A DNA stretch of 64,000 nucleotides. It comes from Paenibacillus sp. EZ-K15 (GTDB lineage: Bacteria > Bacillota > Bacilli > Paenibacillales > Paenibacillaceae). A model generated the notes under the pieces. It searched no databases, was not told where the DNA came from, and saw nothing but the letters and a program-made list of their open reading frames with translations. The DNA lies in the NCBI RefSeq assembly GCF_002573715.1, contig NZ_PDHM01000028.1, positions 476,321 through 540,320 on the forward strand, given 5' to 3'. The translations under genes and the position numbers were made by a program. Shown here piece after piece: positions 51,874 through 60,019 of this stretch; within the stretch, counting starts at the first letter, position 1, and each line of letters opens with the position of its first letter.

Positions 51874-52297
51874 CTATCCACAGTCATTTTTCACCTTTGG
51901 TCGATTTATTGGCTGCTAGAACATTCAACCATAAGTTATGAACAGATGGTGAGAGAAGAAAATTCTGCTTGCGAATCGGACAACCTGTGAATAATTTTTT
52001 GCGTTTTGAGGCCAATGATGTCGAAGGTTAAACAAATTATAAACAATATATAGTGGTGTGAATAAAAATTATGCACAACGTATTGAATTTGTGGATAAAT
52101 TAGCGACATACATTGAAAATAAGGCCTTCTTTTGCTATGATGATATTACTTTTGGTTGTGAATATGTGAATGAAGCTATAATATTATCAACAGGCTGTGG
52201 ATAAAGTTGTGAACAATTTCAATTTATCCATATTTTTTTGTTTCCACAGGAGTTAGTTCTGGGGATAATTAGACATCATTCATTTTCTTTCGACAAT
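51874..52297. promoter_or_regulatory. oriC: DnaA-box cluster upstream of dnaA
   Basis: Perfect boxes: TGTGGATAA at 52090-52098 and 52196-52204. One-mismatch boxes: CTATCCACA (51874-51882), TGTGAATAA (51986-51994 and 52057-52065), TTATGCACA (52069-52077), TTATCAACA (52184-52192). ATTGTCGAA on the minus strand (52289-52297) differs by one base from the Spo0A box TTTGTCGAA. The stretch is AT-rich and, with the dnaA promoter, fills 51883-52346. I could not fix the promoter position. Confidence 0.85.
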
Positions 52298-52346
52298 TCC
52301 ACACATGGCTCTAGCCACATTTGGAAGATTTAAAGGAGTGACAGTT

Positions 52347-53693
52347 TTGGAAAGCCATACTTCCGAATTATGGCAAGAAATATTATCGATCATACAAACC
52401 AAGCTGAGTAAACCGAGTTTTGACACTTGGTTTAAAGCGACCAAGGCATTGACCATTAACGATCACTCCGTCGTCATTTCAGCACCGACAACGTTTGCTG
52501 TGGAATGGCTGGAGAGCCGATACACCAAGCTGGTTAGTGCAACCGTACTGGAGGTGGTGGGCAAACAGGTGGATGTCCGCTTTGTCATTGAAGAGGCTAA
52601 AGGACACGAACCTGTGCCGCAGCAGCCCTCACCGCCGCTTGAAATATCCGGGGAAGAAATTCAGTCTCATATGCTGAATCCGAAGTATACGTTTGATACC
52701 TTTGTCATCGGTTCTGGCAACCGGTTCGCGCATGCTGCCTCGCTCGCTGTTGCCGAAGCTCCGGCTAAGGCGTATAACCCATTATTCCTATATGGTGGAG
52801 TTGGTCTTGGAAAAACGCACTTGATGCATGCCATCGGCCACTATATTTTGGAGCACAATCCCAGCAGTAGAGTCGTGTATATTTCCTCCGAGAAATTCAC
52901 CAACGAGTTCATCAACTCCATTCGGGATAACCGCGCTGAAAGCTTCCGCAACAAGTACCGTAGCGTCGATATTCTGCTCATTGACGATATTCAGTTCTTG
53001 GCAGGCAAAGAATCGACGCAGGAGGAATTTTTCCACACGTTTAACGCCCTGCACGAAGAGCGGAAGCAGATTATCATATCCAGTGACCGTCCGCCTAAGG
53101 AGATACCGACGCTGGAAGAACGGCTCCGTTCCCGGTTCGAATGGGGATTGATCACCGATATTCAACCACCGGATCTGGAGACGCGGATCGCTATTCTTCG
53201 CAAGAAAGCGAAGGCCGAGAATCTGGATATTCCGAACGAAGCCATGATGTATATCGCCAATCAGATCGATACGAACATTCGTGAGCTCGAAGGTGCCCTG
53301 ATCCGTGTCGTTGCCTATTCCTCCCTGACCAATCAGGACGTAACCACGCATCTGGCAGCCGAAGCCCTGAAGGATATTATTCCGTCCAGTCGGCCGCGAA
53401 TGATTACGATTCAGGACATCCAGCAAAAGGTCGGCGAGTATTACAACCTGAGGCTGGAAGACTTCAAAGCCCGCAAACGTACCAAAGCCGTCGCGTTTCC
53501 GCGGCAAATTGCCATGTACTTGTCCCGCGAATTAACCGACTATTCCCTTCCCAAGATCGGAGAAGCATTCGGAGGCCGGGATCATACCACTGTCATACAT
53601 GCCCATGAGAAGATTACCCAATCTCTGAAGAATGACCAAGAGCTGTTCAAAGTGGTCAATAATATTACGGAGAAAATCAAAAATCCAACCTGA
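52347..53693 (+). CDS. dnaA: Chromosomal replication initiator DnaA
   Basis: A 448-residue initiator. Domain I starts ESHTSELWQEILSIIQTKLSKPSFDTWF; domain III has Walker A GGVGLGKTHLMHAIG and Walker B LLIDDIQFLAG; domain IV ends with the DnaA-box-binding GGRDHTTVIHAHEKI. I choose the TTG at 52347, 8 bases after AAAGGAG; an ATG 14 codons earlier adds residues not seen in the family. It binds the boxes upstream and downstream and opens the origin. Confidence 0.97.
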   Translation: MESHTSELWQEILSIIQTKLSKPSFDTWFKATKALTINDHSVVISAPTTFAVEWLESRYTKLVSATVLEVVGKQVDVRFVIEEAKGHEPVPQQPSPPLEISGEEIQSHMLNPKYTFDTFVIGSGNRFAHAASLAVAEAPAKAYNPLFLYGGVGLGKTHLMHAIGHYILEHNPSSRVVYISSEKFTNEFINSIRDNRAESFRNKYRSVDILLIDDIQFLAGKESTQEEFFHTFNALHEERKQIIISSDRPPKEIPTLEERLRSRFEWGLITDIQPPDLETRIAILRKKAKAENLDIPNEAMMYIANQIDTNIRELEGALIRVVAYSSLTNQDVTTHLAAEALKDIIPSSRPRMITIQDIQQKVGEYYNLRLEDFKARKRTKAVAFPRQIAMYLSRELTDYSLPKIGEAFGGRDHTTVIHAHEKITQSLKNDQELFKVVNNITEKIKNPT

Positions 53694-53706
53694 ACAAGTT
53701 CAAAGC

Positions 53707-53804
53707 CTATGCACAATCTATACACATGTGGATAGGCTTAATTTTATGCCTTTTCTGGGGCTTATCCACATATTCAGTGCCCCTATTACTATTACTAATA
53801 ATAA
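53707..53804. promoter_or_regulatory. oriC unwinding region: DnaA boxes and DnaA-trios
   Basis: Between dnaA and dnaN: CTATGCACA (53707-53715), TGTGGATAG (53727-53735) and the perfect TTATCCACA (53762-53770). A GC-rich TGCCCC follows, then the triplets TAT-TAC-TAT-TAC-TAA-TAA-TAA (53784-53804) and more AT. Box, GC patch and trinucleotide repeats in that order match the B. subtilis unwinding element. Confidence 0.8.
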
Positions 53805-53826
53805 TTAATAAATAATTTAACCATAA

Positions 53827-53876
53827 AGAGGGGAATCCTCTTGGCATTCGCCAAGTGAAAAAACCCCTCTCATTTT
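53827..53876 (+). terminator. Terminator-like hairpin between dnaA and dnaN
   Basis: AGAGGGG (53827-53833) pairs with CCCCTCT (53864-53870), with CTTGGC/GCCAAG inside; CATTTTT follows. It ends 8 bases before the dnaN ribosome-binding site. Confidence 0.6.
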
Positions 53877-53895
53877 TCCGTAAGGAGTGAAATTG

Positions 53896-55038
53896 ATGAA
53901 AATCAGCATATTAAAAAATGTATTAAACGAATCCATTCAACACGTATCCAAGGCGATTTCCAGCCGAACCACAATTCCGATCCTCAGCGGCATTAAACTG
54001 GATGTCACCTATTCAGGTGTCACACTAACTGCTAGCGATACTGATATTTCCATTCAATCGTTTATTCCTGCGGAAGATGAGAAGCATACCATCGTCCAAG
54101 TAGAACAGCCTGGTAGTGTTGTGCTGCCAGCTAAATTTTTCGTTGAAATCATCAAGAAACTCCCATCCCAAGAAATCCAGATGGAGGTAAAAGAAAACTT
54201 CCACACCTTTATTTCTTCGGGAGCTACGGAAATTCAGATGGTGGGTTTGGACCCGGAAGAATTCCCGGTATTGCCCAACATTGAAGACAGCCAAACCGTT
54301 TCTTTGCCTGGAGATCTGCTGAAAAATATGATCAAGCAAACGGTATTCTCCATTTCCACCCATGAAACAACGCCTATTCTGACTGGGGTATTATGGAGTC
54401 TGAACGACAATGAGCTGAAATTTACCGCTACAGACCGTCACAGATTGGCAACTCGCTCCGCACAGCTGGACAATGCGCAGGACATTTCGTTCAACAATGT
54501 CGTTATTGCGGGTAAAACGCTGAATGAGCTGAGCAAAATTATTCCGGACCAAAATACGCTGGTTGATATCGTTGTGGCCGATAATCAGGTATTATTTAAA
54601 ATTGACCGTGTTCTGTTCTATTCCCGTATACTGGACGGCATTTATCCCGATACTTCTAGAATTATTCCAACATCGCATAAAACAGAACTCGTTTTGGACA
54701 CAAAAAAATTAAGCGAGTCTATCGACCGCGCCTACCTGCTCTCCAAAGAGGAGAAAACGAACATTGTTCTCCTGCAAACGATGGAACATGGCGGCATCGA
54801 GATCTCTTCCAGCTCCTCCGAGCTTGGTAAAGTGCGTGAAGAATTGGATCTGGTCGATTTCAAAGGGGAGCCGCTGCGCATCTCGTTCAACTCCAAATAT
54901 ATGCTGGACGTGCTAAAGGTGGTTGAAAGTGAACAGCTGATGATTGCTTTTATGGGGGTTATGAGCCCGATCATTCTTAAACCGCTCGACGACAGCAAGA
55001 GTCAATATATTATTCTGCCGTACCGTACGGCCAATTAA
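53896..55038 (+). CDS. dnaN: DNA polymerase III beta sliding clamp
   Basis: A 380-residue clamp with three repeated beta domains (about 1-125, 126-252, 253-378); MKISILKNVLNESIQHVSKAISSRTTIPILSGI and the C-terminal MSPIILKPLD with ILPYRT are typical. It starts at 53896, 8 bases after AAGGAG. It rings DNA and tethers the polymerase. Confidence 0.97.
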   Translation: MKISILKNVLNESIQHVSKAISSRTTIPILSGIKLDVTYSGVTLTASDTDISIQSFIPAEDEKHTIVQVEQPGSVVLPAKFFVEIIKKLPSQEIQMEVKENFHTFISSGATEIQMVGLDPEEFPVLPNIEDSQTVSLPGDLLKNMIKQTVFSISTHETTPILTGVLWSLNDNELKFTATDRHRLATRSAQLDNAQDISFNNVVIAGKTLNELSKIIPDQNTLVDIVVADNQVLFKIDRVLFYSRILDGIYPDTSRIIPTSHKTELVLDTKKLSESIDRAYLLSKEEKTNIVLLQTMEHGGIEISSSSSELGKVREELDLVDFKGEPLRISFNSKYMLDVLKVVESEQLMIAFMGVMSPIILKPLDDSKSQYIILPYRTAN

Positions 55039-55076
55039 AGTTATCCCCATGTTGATAGGGATGAAAGGACGAAGTC

Positions 55077-55292
55077 ATGAAACAAATATTTATCCACAGT
55101 GAATATATCAAGCTGGATCAGTTCTTGAAGCTTTCAGATTGCGTATCCACAGGTGGGATGGCGAAGGCACTGCTGCAGGAAGGAGCAGTTCTGGTCAACG
55201 ACGAAAAGGAAGAGCGGCGCGGACGCAAACTGGTTCCTGGCGACATCGTCAAGGTGGAGGATTGCGGAACGTTCCAGGTGGCAGCACAATAG
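55077..55292 (+). CDS. yaaA: S4-domain RNA-binding protein YaaA
   Basis: A 71-residue protein consisting of one S4 domain (IKLDQFLKLSDCVSTGGMAKALLQEGAVLVNDEKEERRGRKLVPGDIV). It lies between dnaN and recF as in Bacillus. A possible ribosome-assembly role is known only from the family. Confidence 0.93.
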   Translation: MKQIFIHSEYIKLDQFLKLSDCVSTGGMAKALLQEGAVLVNDEKEERRGRKLVPGDIVKVEDCGTFQVAAQ

Positions 55293-55348
55293 ACAGCCTC
55301 CCGCAGCCGCTTTGGCGCTACGCGCGGAAGACGAGGGAGAGGATAAGC

Positions 55349-56461
55349 TTGTTTGTCAAAAATGTCAGCCTGCAGCACTATCGAAACTACGAGAAGCTGC
55401 AGCTTGAGGCGTTTGGTGACGTTAATTTGATTATCGGACGCAATGCTCAGGGAAAGACGAATTTGATGGAGGCGCTCTTCGTGCTTGCTTTAACGAAGAG
55501 CCACCGTACCTCCAAGGATCGCGAATTGATTGGATTCGAGCAATCCAGTGCCCATATATCAGCCGAGATCGACCGCAAGTACGGAGCTTTGAAGCTGGAG
55601 CTGAGCTTATCCCAGCAGGGGAAGAAAGCAAAAATCAATGGACTTGAGCAGCGGAAGCTTAGCGATTTCATCGGCTCGCTCAATGTCGTGATGTTTGCAC
55701 CCGAGGATCTGGAGATTGTCAAAGGCACGCCGGGGGTTCGCCGCCGGTTTCTTGACATGGAGATCGGCCAGGTGGCACCAAGCTACTTGTTTCATCTGCA
55801 GCAATACCAGAAGGTGCTCGTGCAGCGTAACAATCTGCTGAAGCAATTGTGGGGGAAGGGCAGCGCCGAACAAGCGATGCTGGACATTTGGAACAGCCAA
55901 TTGGCAGAACATGGTGTTAAAATCGTCAAGAAGAGGAAACAATTTATAAAAAAGCTGCAAAAGTGGGCTGAAAGCATCCATCAGGGAATCACAAACGGCC
56001 TGGAAGAGCTCTCTTTACACTACCTTCCGTCCTTTGCTGACGCGGAGGAAGAAGATGAAGCTGTCTTATTTGAGACATTTATGATAAAATTATCACAAAT
56101 GAAAGAGCAAGAAATACGGCGTGGTATGACATTGGCAGGTCCTCATCGAGATGATCTGGCTTTTTATATTAATGGCAAAGAAGTCCAAACGTATGGATCT
56201 CAAGGTCAGCAGCGGACGACGGCGCTATCTTTGAAACTGGCTGAAATCGAGCTGATACAGGAAGAGATCGGTGAATATCCGGTGCTGCTTCTGGATGATG
56301 TGCTTTCTGAATTGGATCCGTACCGGCAGACACAATTGATCGAGACATTCCAGAGCAAAGTGCAGACATTCATCACGGCGACGGGCATTGAGAGTTTGAA
56401 TACCGACAAATTGAAGGGTGCCAGCATTTTTCATGTCCATGACGGACAGGTGGGCTCTTAA
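55349..56461 (+). CDS. recF: DNA replication and repair protein RecF
   Basis: A 370-residue SMC-like ATPase: FVKNVSLQHYRNYEKLQLE, Walker A GRNAQGKTNLMEALF, signature YGSQGQQRTTALSLKLAE, Walker B PVLLLDDVLSELD. It starts with TTG at 55349, matching the family length; the longer frame upstream overlaps yaaA. It helps load RecA at gaps. Confidence 0.96.
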   Translation: MFVKNVSLQHYRNYEKLQLEAFGDVNLIIGRNAQGKTNLMEALFVLALTKSHRTSKDRELIGFEQSSAHISAEIDRKYGALKLELSLSQQGKKAKINGLEQRKLSDFIGSLNVVMFAPEDLEIVKGTPGVRRRFLDMEIGQVAPSYLFHLQQYQKVLVQRNNLLKQLWGKGSAEQAMLDIWNSQLAEHGVKIVKKRKQFIKKLQKWAESIHQGITNGLEELSLHYLPSFADAEEEDEAVLFETFMIKLSQMKEQEIRRGMTLAGPHRDDLAFYINGKEVQTYGSQGQQRTTALSLKLAEIELIQEEIGEYPVLLLDDVLSELDPYRQTQLIETFQSKVQTFITATGIESLNTDKLKGASIFHVHDGQVGS

Positions 56462-56474
56462 GGAGTGATTCCAT

Positions 56475-56726
56475 ATGTATATTCATTTGGGCGGAGAGAA
56501 GATCATCCGTTCGTCGGAGCTGGTTGGAATTTTTGATATCTCGATAGAGAAATCTTCAAAAATCTCCAAGCAGTTCATCACGCATGCCCAGCAGCATAAA
56601 GTCGTGGAGATGATTGGCGAAGAAGATCCGAAATCCATTGTGGTGACGAAATCGATCGTCTATTACTCTCCGATCTCCTCTGCAACGCTTAAGAAGAGAG
56701 CCAATCATTTTGTAGCTCAGGCATAA
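56475..56726 (+). CDS. remB: Extracellular matrix regulator RemB (YaaB)
   Basis: An 83-residue protein beginning MYIHLGGEKIIRSSELVGIFD, typical of RemB/DUF370-like proteins between recF and gyrB. In Bacillus it promotes biofilm matrix genes. Its start is 13 bases after recF. Confidence 0.92.
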   Translation: MYIHLGGEKIIRSSELVGIFDISIEKSSKISKQFITHAQQHKVVEMIGEEDPKSIVVTKSIVYYSPISSATLKKRANHFVAQA

Positions 56727-56752
56727 CAGAATCTGTAGAAGTAGGTGAAGGC

Positions 56753-58663
56753 ATGTCTATGAATCAACCGACATATGATGAGAATCAGATTCAGGTACTG
56801 GAAGGATTAGAAGCCGTTCGTAAACGTCCGGGGATGTACATCGGGTCCACCAGTGCCAAGGGTTTGCATCATTTGGTATGGGAAGTTGTGGACAATAGTA
56901 TTGACGAAGCGATGGCGGGAATATGCGACCATATCGAAATCATTGTCCATGAGGATAACAGTGTTACCGTTGTCGATAACGGGCGCGGAATTCCGGTCGG
57001 CGAGAACGCCAAACTGAAGAAGTCGACGCTGGAAGTCGTTATGACTGTCCTTCATGCCGGCGGTAAGTTTGGCGGCGGAGGATATAAAGTATCCGGCGGT
57101 CTGCATGGTGTTGGTGTCTCAGTTGTGAATGCACTGTCTTCGAAAGTCGTGGTTCAGGTCAAACGTGATGGGCACATCTACCAACAGGAGTATCATCGCG
57201 GTGTACCTCAATATGATATCAAGGTCATCGGGGATTCCGACGATCACGGGACAACCGTAACCTTCCTGCCGGATTCGGAGATTTTCACGGAAACAACGGA
57301 ATATGATTACACCACGCTGCTGACACGGATCCGTGAGCTGGCGTTCCTGAACAAGGGCATTGCGCTTACACTGACGGACGAACGCACGGGTGCCTCCGAC
57401 TATTTCAAATACGAGGGCGGAATCATTGAATACGTCAAGTTCCTGAATGAGAAGAAGGAAGCGCTGCACGAAGACCCTATCTATGTTGAGGGTTCACGGG
57501 ATAATATTCAGGTTGAAGTGTCGCTCCAGTATAACGACAGCTATACCGAGAATATTTATTCGTTTGCAAATAATATCAACACGCACGAAGGCGGAACGCA
57601 CGAATCCGGCTTTAAGAGTGCGCTCACTCGAATCATCAATGACTATGCCCGCAAAACGGGATTGATCAAAGATAACACCAATAACCTGTCGGGTGACGAT
57701 GTGCGTGAAGGATTGACGGCAATCATCTCGGTCAAAGTACCGGAGCCGCAGTTTGAAGGACAAACCAAAACTAAGCTCGGCAATAGTGAAGTGCGCGGTA
57801 TTGTGGAATCCTTGTTCGCTGAGAAGCTGCAGGAGTTCCTGCAGGAGAATCCGTCGGTATCCCGTCGGATCTTGGAGAAGGCGCTCCAGGCATCACGTGC
57901 TCGTGAAGCGGCGCGTAAAGCCCGCGAGATGACACGCCGGAAGAGTGCGCTTGAAGTCAGCGCATTGCCAGGTAAACTGGCAGACTGCTCTTCCAAGGAT
58001 GCCTCCATCAGTGAGCTGTACATCGTCGAAGGTGATTCTGCCGGCGGATCCGCCAAGCAGGGACGCGATCGACATTTCCAAGCCATTTTGCCGCTTCGAG
58101 GTAAAATTCTCAACGTGGAAAAGGCCCGGCTTGACCGTATCCTCTCCAATGCGGAGATCCGGGCGATCATCACGGCGCTGGGCACAGGGATTGCGGAAGA
58201 TTTCGATCTGTCCAAGGCCCGTTACCACAAAATCATTATAATGACCGATGCCGATGTCGACGGTGCGCACATTCGTACTTTGCTGCTAACGTTCTTCTAC
58301 CGTTACATGCGTAAGCTGGTAGAAGCGGGATATATCTATATCGCCCAACCGCCGCTCTTCAAGATCGAGCGTAATAAGGTGATCCGTTATGCCGGCAGTG
58401 AGAAAGAACGCGACCAGATCATTAAGGAATTCGGTGAGAACGTCAAAATTAACGTACAGCGCTACAAAGGTCTCGGCGAGATGAACGCCGGACAGCTGTG
58501 GGAGACGACGATGGATCCGGAGAGCCGTACCATGCTTCAGGTAACCATCGAAGATGCGATCCTGGCCGATACGTTGTTTGATACCCTGATGGGCGATAAC
58601 GTTGAGCCGCGACGGGATTTCATTCAGGAGCATGCGAAGTCGGTCCGTAATTTGGACGTATAA
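56753..58663 (+). CDS. gyrB: DNA gyrase subunit B
   Basis: A 636-residue ATPase subunit: GHKL ATP site (VRKRPGMYIGST; DNGRGIPVG; GGLHGVGVSVVNALS), TOPRIM domain (YIVEGDSAGGSAKQGRDR; TDADVDGAHIRTLLLTF) and C-terminal GLGEMNAGQLWETTMDP. The start is either 56753 or the ATG two codons later. Followed by a terminator. Confidence 0.97.
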   Translation: MSMNQPTYDENQIQVLEGLEAVRKRPGMYIGSTSAKGLHHLVWEVVDNSIDEAMAGICDHIEIIVHEDNSVTVVDNGRGIPVGENAKLKKSTLEVVMTVLHAGGKFGGGGYKVSGGLHGVGVSVVNALSSKVVVQVKRDGHIYQQEYHRGVPQYDIKVIGDSDDHGTTVTFLPDSEIFTETTEYDYTTLLTRIRELAFLNKGIALTLTDERTGASDYFKYEGGIIEYVKFLNEKKEALHEDPIYVEGSRDNIQVEVSLQYNDSYTENIYSFANNINTHEGGTHESGFKSALTRIINDYARKTGLIKDNTNNLSGDDVREGLTAIISVKVPEPQFEGQTKTKLGNSEVRGIVESLFAEKLQEFLQENPSVSRRILEKALQASRAREAARKAREMTRRKSALEVSALPGKLADCSSKDASISELYIVEGDSAGGSAKQGRDRHFQAILPLRGKILNVEKARLDRILSNAEIRAIITALGTGIAEDFDLSKARYHKIIIMTDADVDGAHIRTLLLTFFYRYMRKLVEAGYIYIAQPPLFKIERNKVIRYAGSEKERDQIIKEFGENVKINVQRYKGLGEMNAGQLWETTMDPESRTMLQVTIEDAILADTLFDTLMGDNVEPRRDFIQEHAKSVRNLDV

Positions 58664-58675
58664 GGTTTCATTCAA

Positions 58676-58726
58676 AAAGGGGCATCCCAAGGTCTGTGAA
58701 GGCCTCAGGGCTGCCCCTTTATTTTT
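58676..58726 (+). terminator. Terminator of gyrB
   Basis: AAAGGGGCA (58676-58684) pairs with TGCCCCTTT (58712-58720); ATTTTT follows. It ends the dnaN-gyrB series before the minus-strand gene. Confidence 0.8.
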
Positions 58727-58795
58727 ACGATGGATGTGGATTTGGTGTACTCATCATATAACCTAAATTTGGGGGATTAATTAATATATCGTATG

Positions 58796-59608
58796 CTAAC
58801 CGGTCTTATTGACTTTTTTCTTGCCGGATAAGTTACGCCCATAAGCGGTCGCATATTTTCTTACTTGATTGTAGATGCTCGGATCTTTGAAAAATTTCTT
58901 GAACGGGAATAGTGCAGGTTTGGTATTAACCTCCAAGATCCAGATGTTCCAGCGACCGTCAATGGCTATATCAAGGCCGATTTCTTTCAGCTTGGGATAG
59001 GATTTCTGCAACTGCGACGCGACATTCACCCCAAGCACATTCAGCTCCTTACGGATGTTCTCTGCCTCTTCTGCTGTCATATGCTCGGTCATCAGCGGTT
59101 TATAGTGCTGGACTGTCCCTCCGCTATGGTGGTTGGTAATGATTTTATTCTTGGCCGCCACCCGTCCGATTATTCCTGTGCTCACCCACTGACCCGATGG
59201 ACTTTTCTGTGTAAGTACTCGAAGATCAAAGGGGTTACCCTTATGACTAAGCAGATCAATGCCTTGCTGAATCAGATACGTCTGGCCCTGGAACAGAGTG
59301 CTCAGTGTTTTATGGAGACTCTCCAGGGAGGTAAATATTTCGGTTTTCTGTTCATAACGAAGATTGTAGGAAATAGTTGGGGTTTCGTCGGCATCAGCGT
59401 TTTGGGATTGGAGCTGCTCGACTGACATGACGCCGATACCGTAGGTCCCCCGGTCAGGCTTGATATACACAAGCGTATGTGTGCCCAGCATGTCGCCAAG
59501 CGCCTCCATTGAATATTGGCGGGTAGAGGGAACATAAGAGGCGAGACCTTTATTTTTTAAGAGTATTTTCGTTTTCGCCCACTTGCTTGCAACGCGTTGG
59601 ATAGTCAA
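58796..59608 (-). CDS. YheC/YheD-like ATP-grasp protein
   Basis: A 270-residue ATP-grasp protein of the endospore coat-associated YheC/D family. Visible motifs: VYIKPDRGTYGIG (ATP-binding Lys), YLIQQGI, DLRVLTQKSPSGQWVSTGIIGRVA and WNIWILEVNTKPALFP (metal ligands). It probably ligates an unknown substrate in the spore coat. It starts with TTG at 59608. It is reversed between gyrB and gyrA, an insertion in the usual gyrB-gyrA pair. Confidence 0.85.
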   Translation of the reverse strand: MTIQRVASKWAKTKILLKNKGLASYVPSTRQYSMEALGDMLGTHTLVYIKPDRGTYGIGVMSVEQLQSQNADADETPTISYNLRYEQKTEIFTSLESLHKTLSTLFQGQTYLIQQGIDLLSHKGNPFDLRVLTQKSPSGQWVSTGIIGRVAAKNKIITNHHSGGTVQHYKPLMTEHMTAEEAENIRKELNVLGVNVASQLQKSYPKLKEIGLDIAIDGRWNIWILEVNTKPALFPFKKFFKDPSIYNQVRKYATAYGRNLSGKKKVNKTG

Positions 59609-59742
59609 CCATCTTCATCCTTTCCAGCTGTGTGATGGGAGTGACAGGATTTGACCTGTCTCGTAATATAAACTCGTGTCGAACCGGTTGATTTGAAAGA
59701 ATCGGGTTGTCTCCAGCAAGAGAGCTTATACCCGGAAAACAT

Positions 59743-59927
59743 AGGACAAGTATGACAAACAGTGGTATAATATAAAGATGTGATGATACGAAAAGTCCTG
59801 TGCAATGCATTGTATGTGAAAAGGGGCACGGAGGACAGGGCGTATATCCCGGTTTCCGGGCAAAAATCATTCTTTCACTTGATCCATCCCGTGTTTAATT
59901 GTGCACGGTTTGTGAAAGTAATATAAT
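59743..59927 (+). promoter_or_regulatory. Two possible gyrA promoters
   Basis: First: AGGACA (59743-59748), 17 bases, TATAAT (59766-59771). Second: TTGTGC (59899-59904), 17 bases, TATAAT (59922-59927). Both have perfect -10 boxes and weak -35 boxes. The rest of 59609-60019 has nothing else I can name. Confidence 0.5.
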
Positions 59928-60019
59928 AAAGGTTAGTGCGTTTTTAAGTTTCTGATCACTATTCTGCTTTTTTCACATAGATCAAGGCATGGTTGATAGG
60001 AAAATGAAGGAGGTCCAGC

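Noticed and set aside
51636..51887. 83-codon minus-strand frame upstream of dnaA
   Set aside because: It runs through repeat copy B and has no ribosome-binding site or recognisable product.
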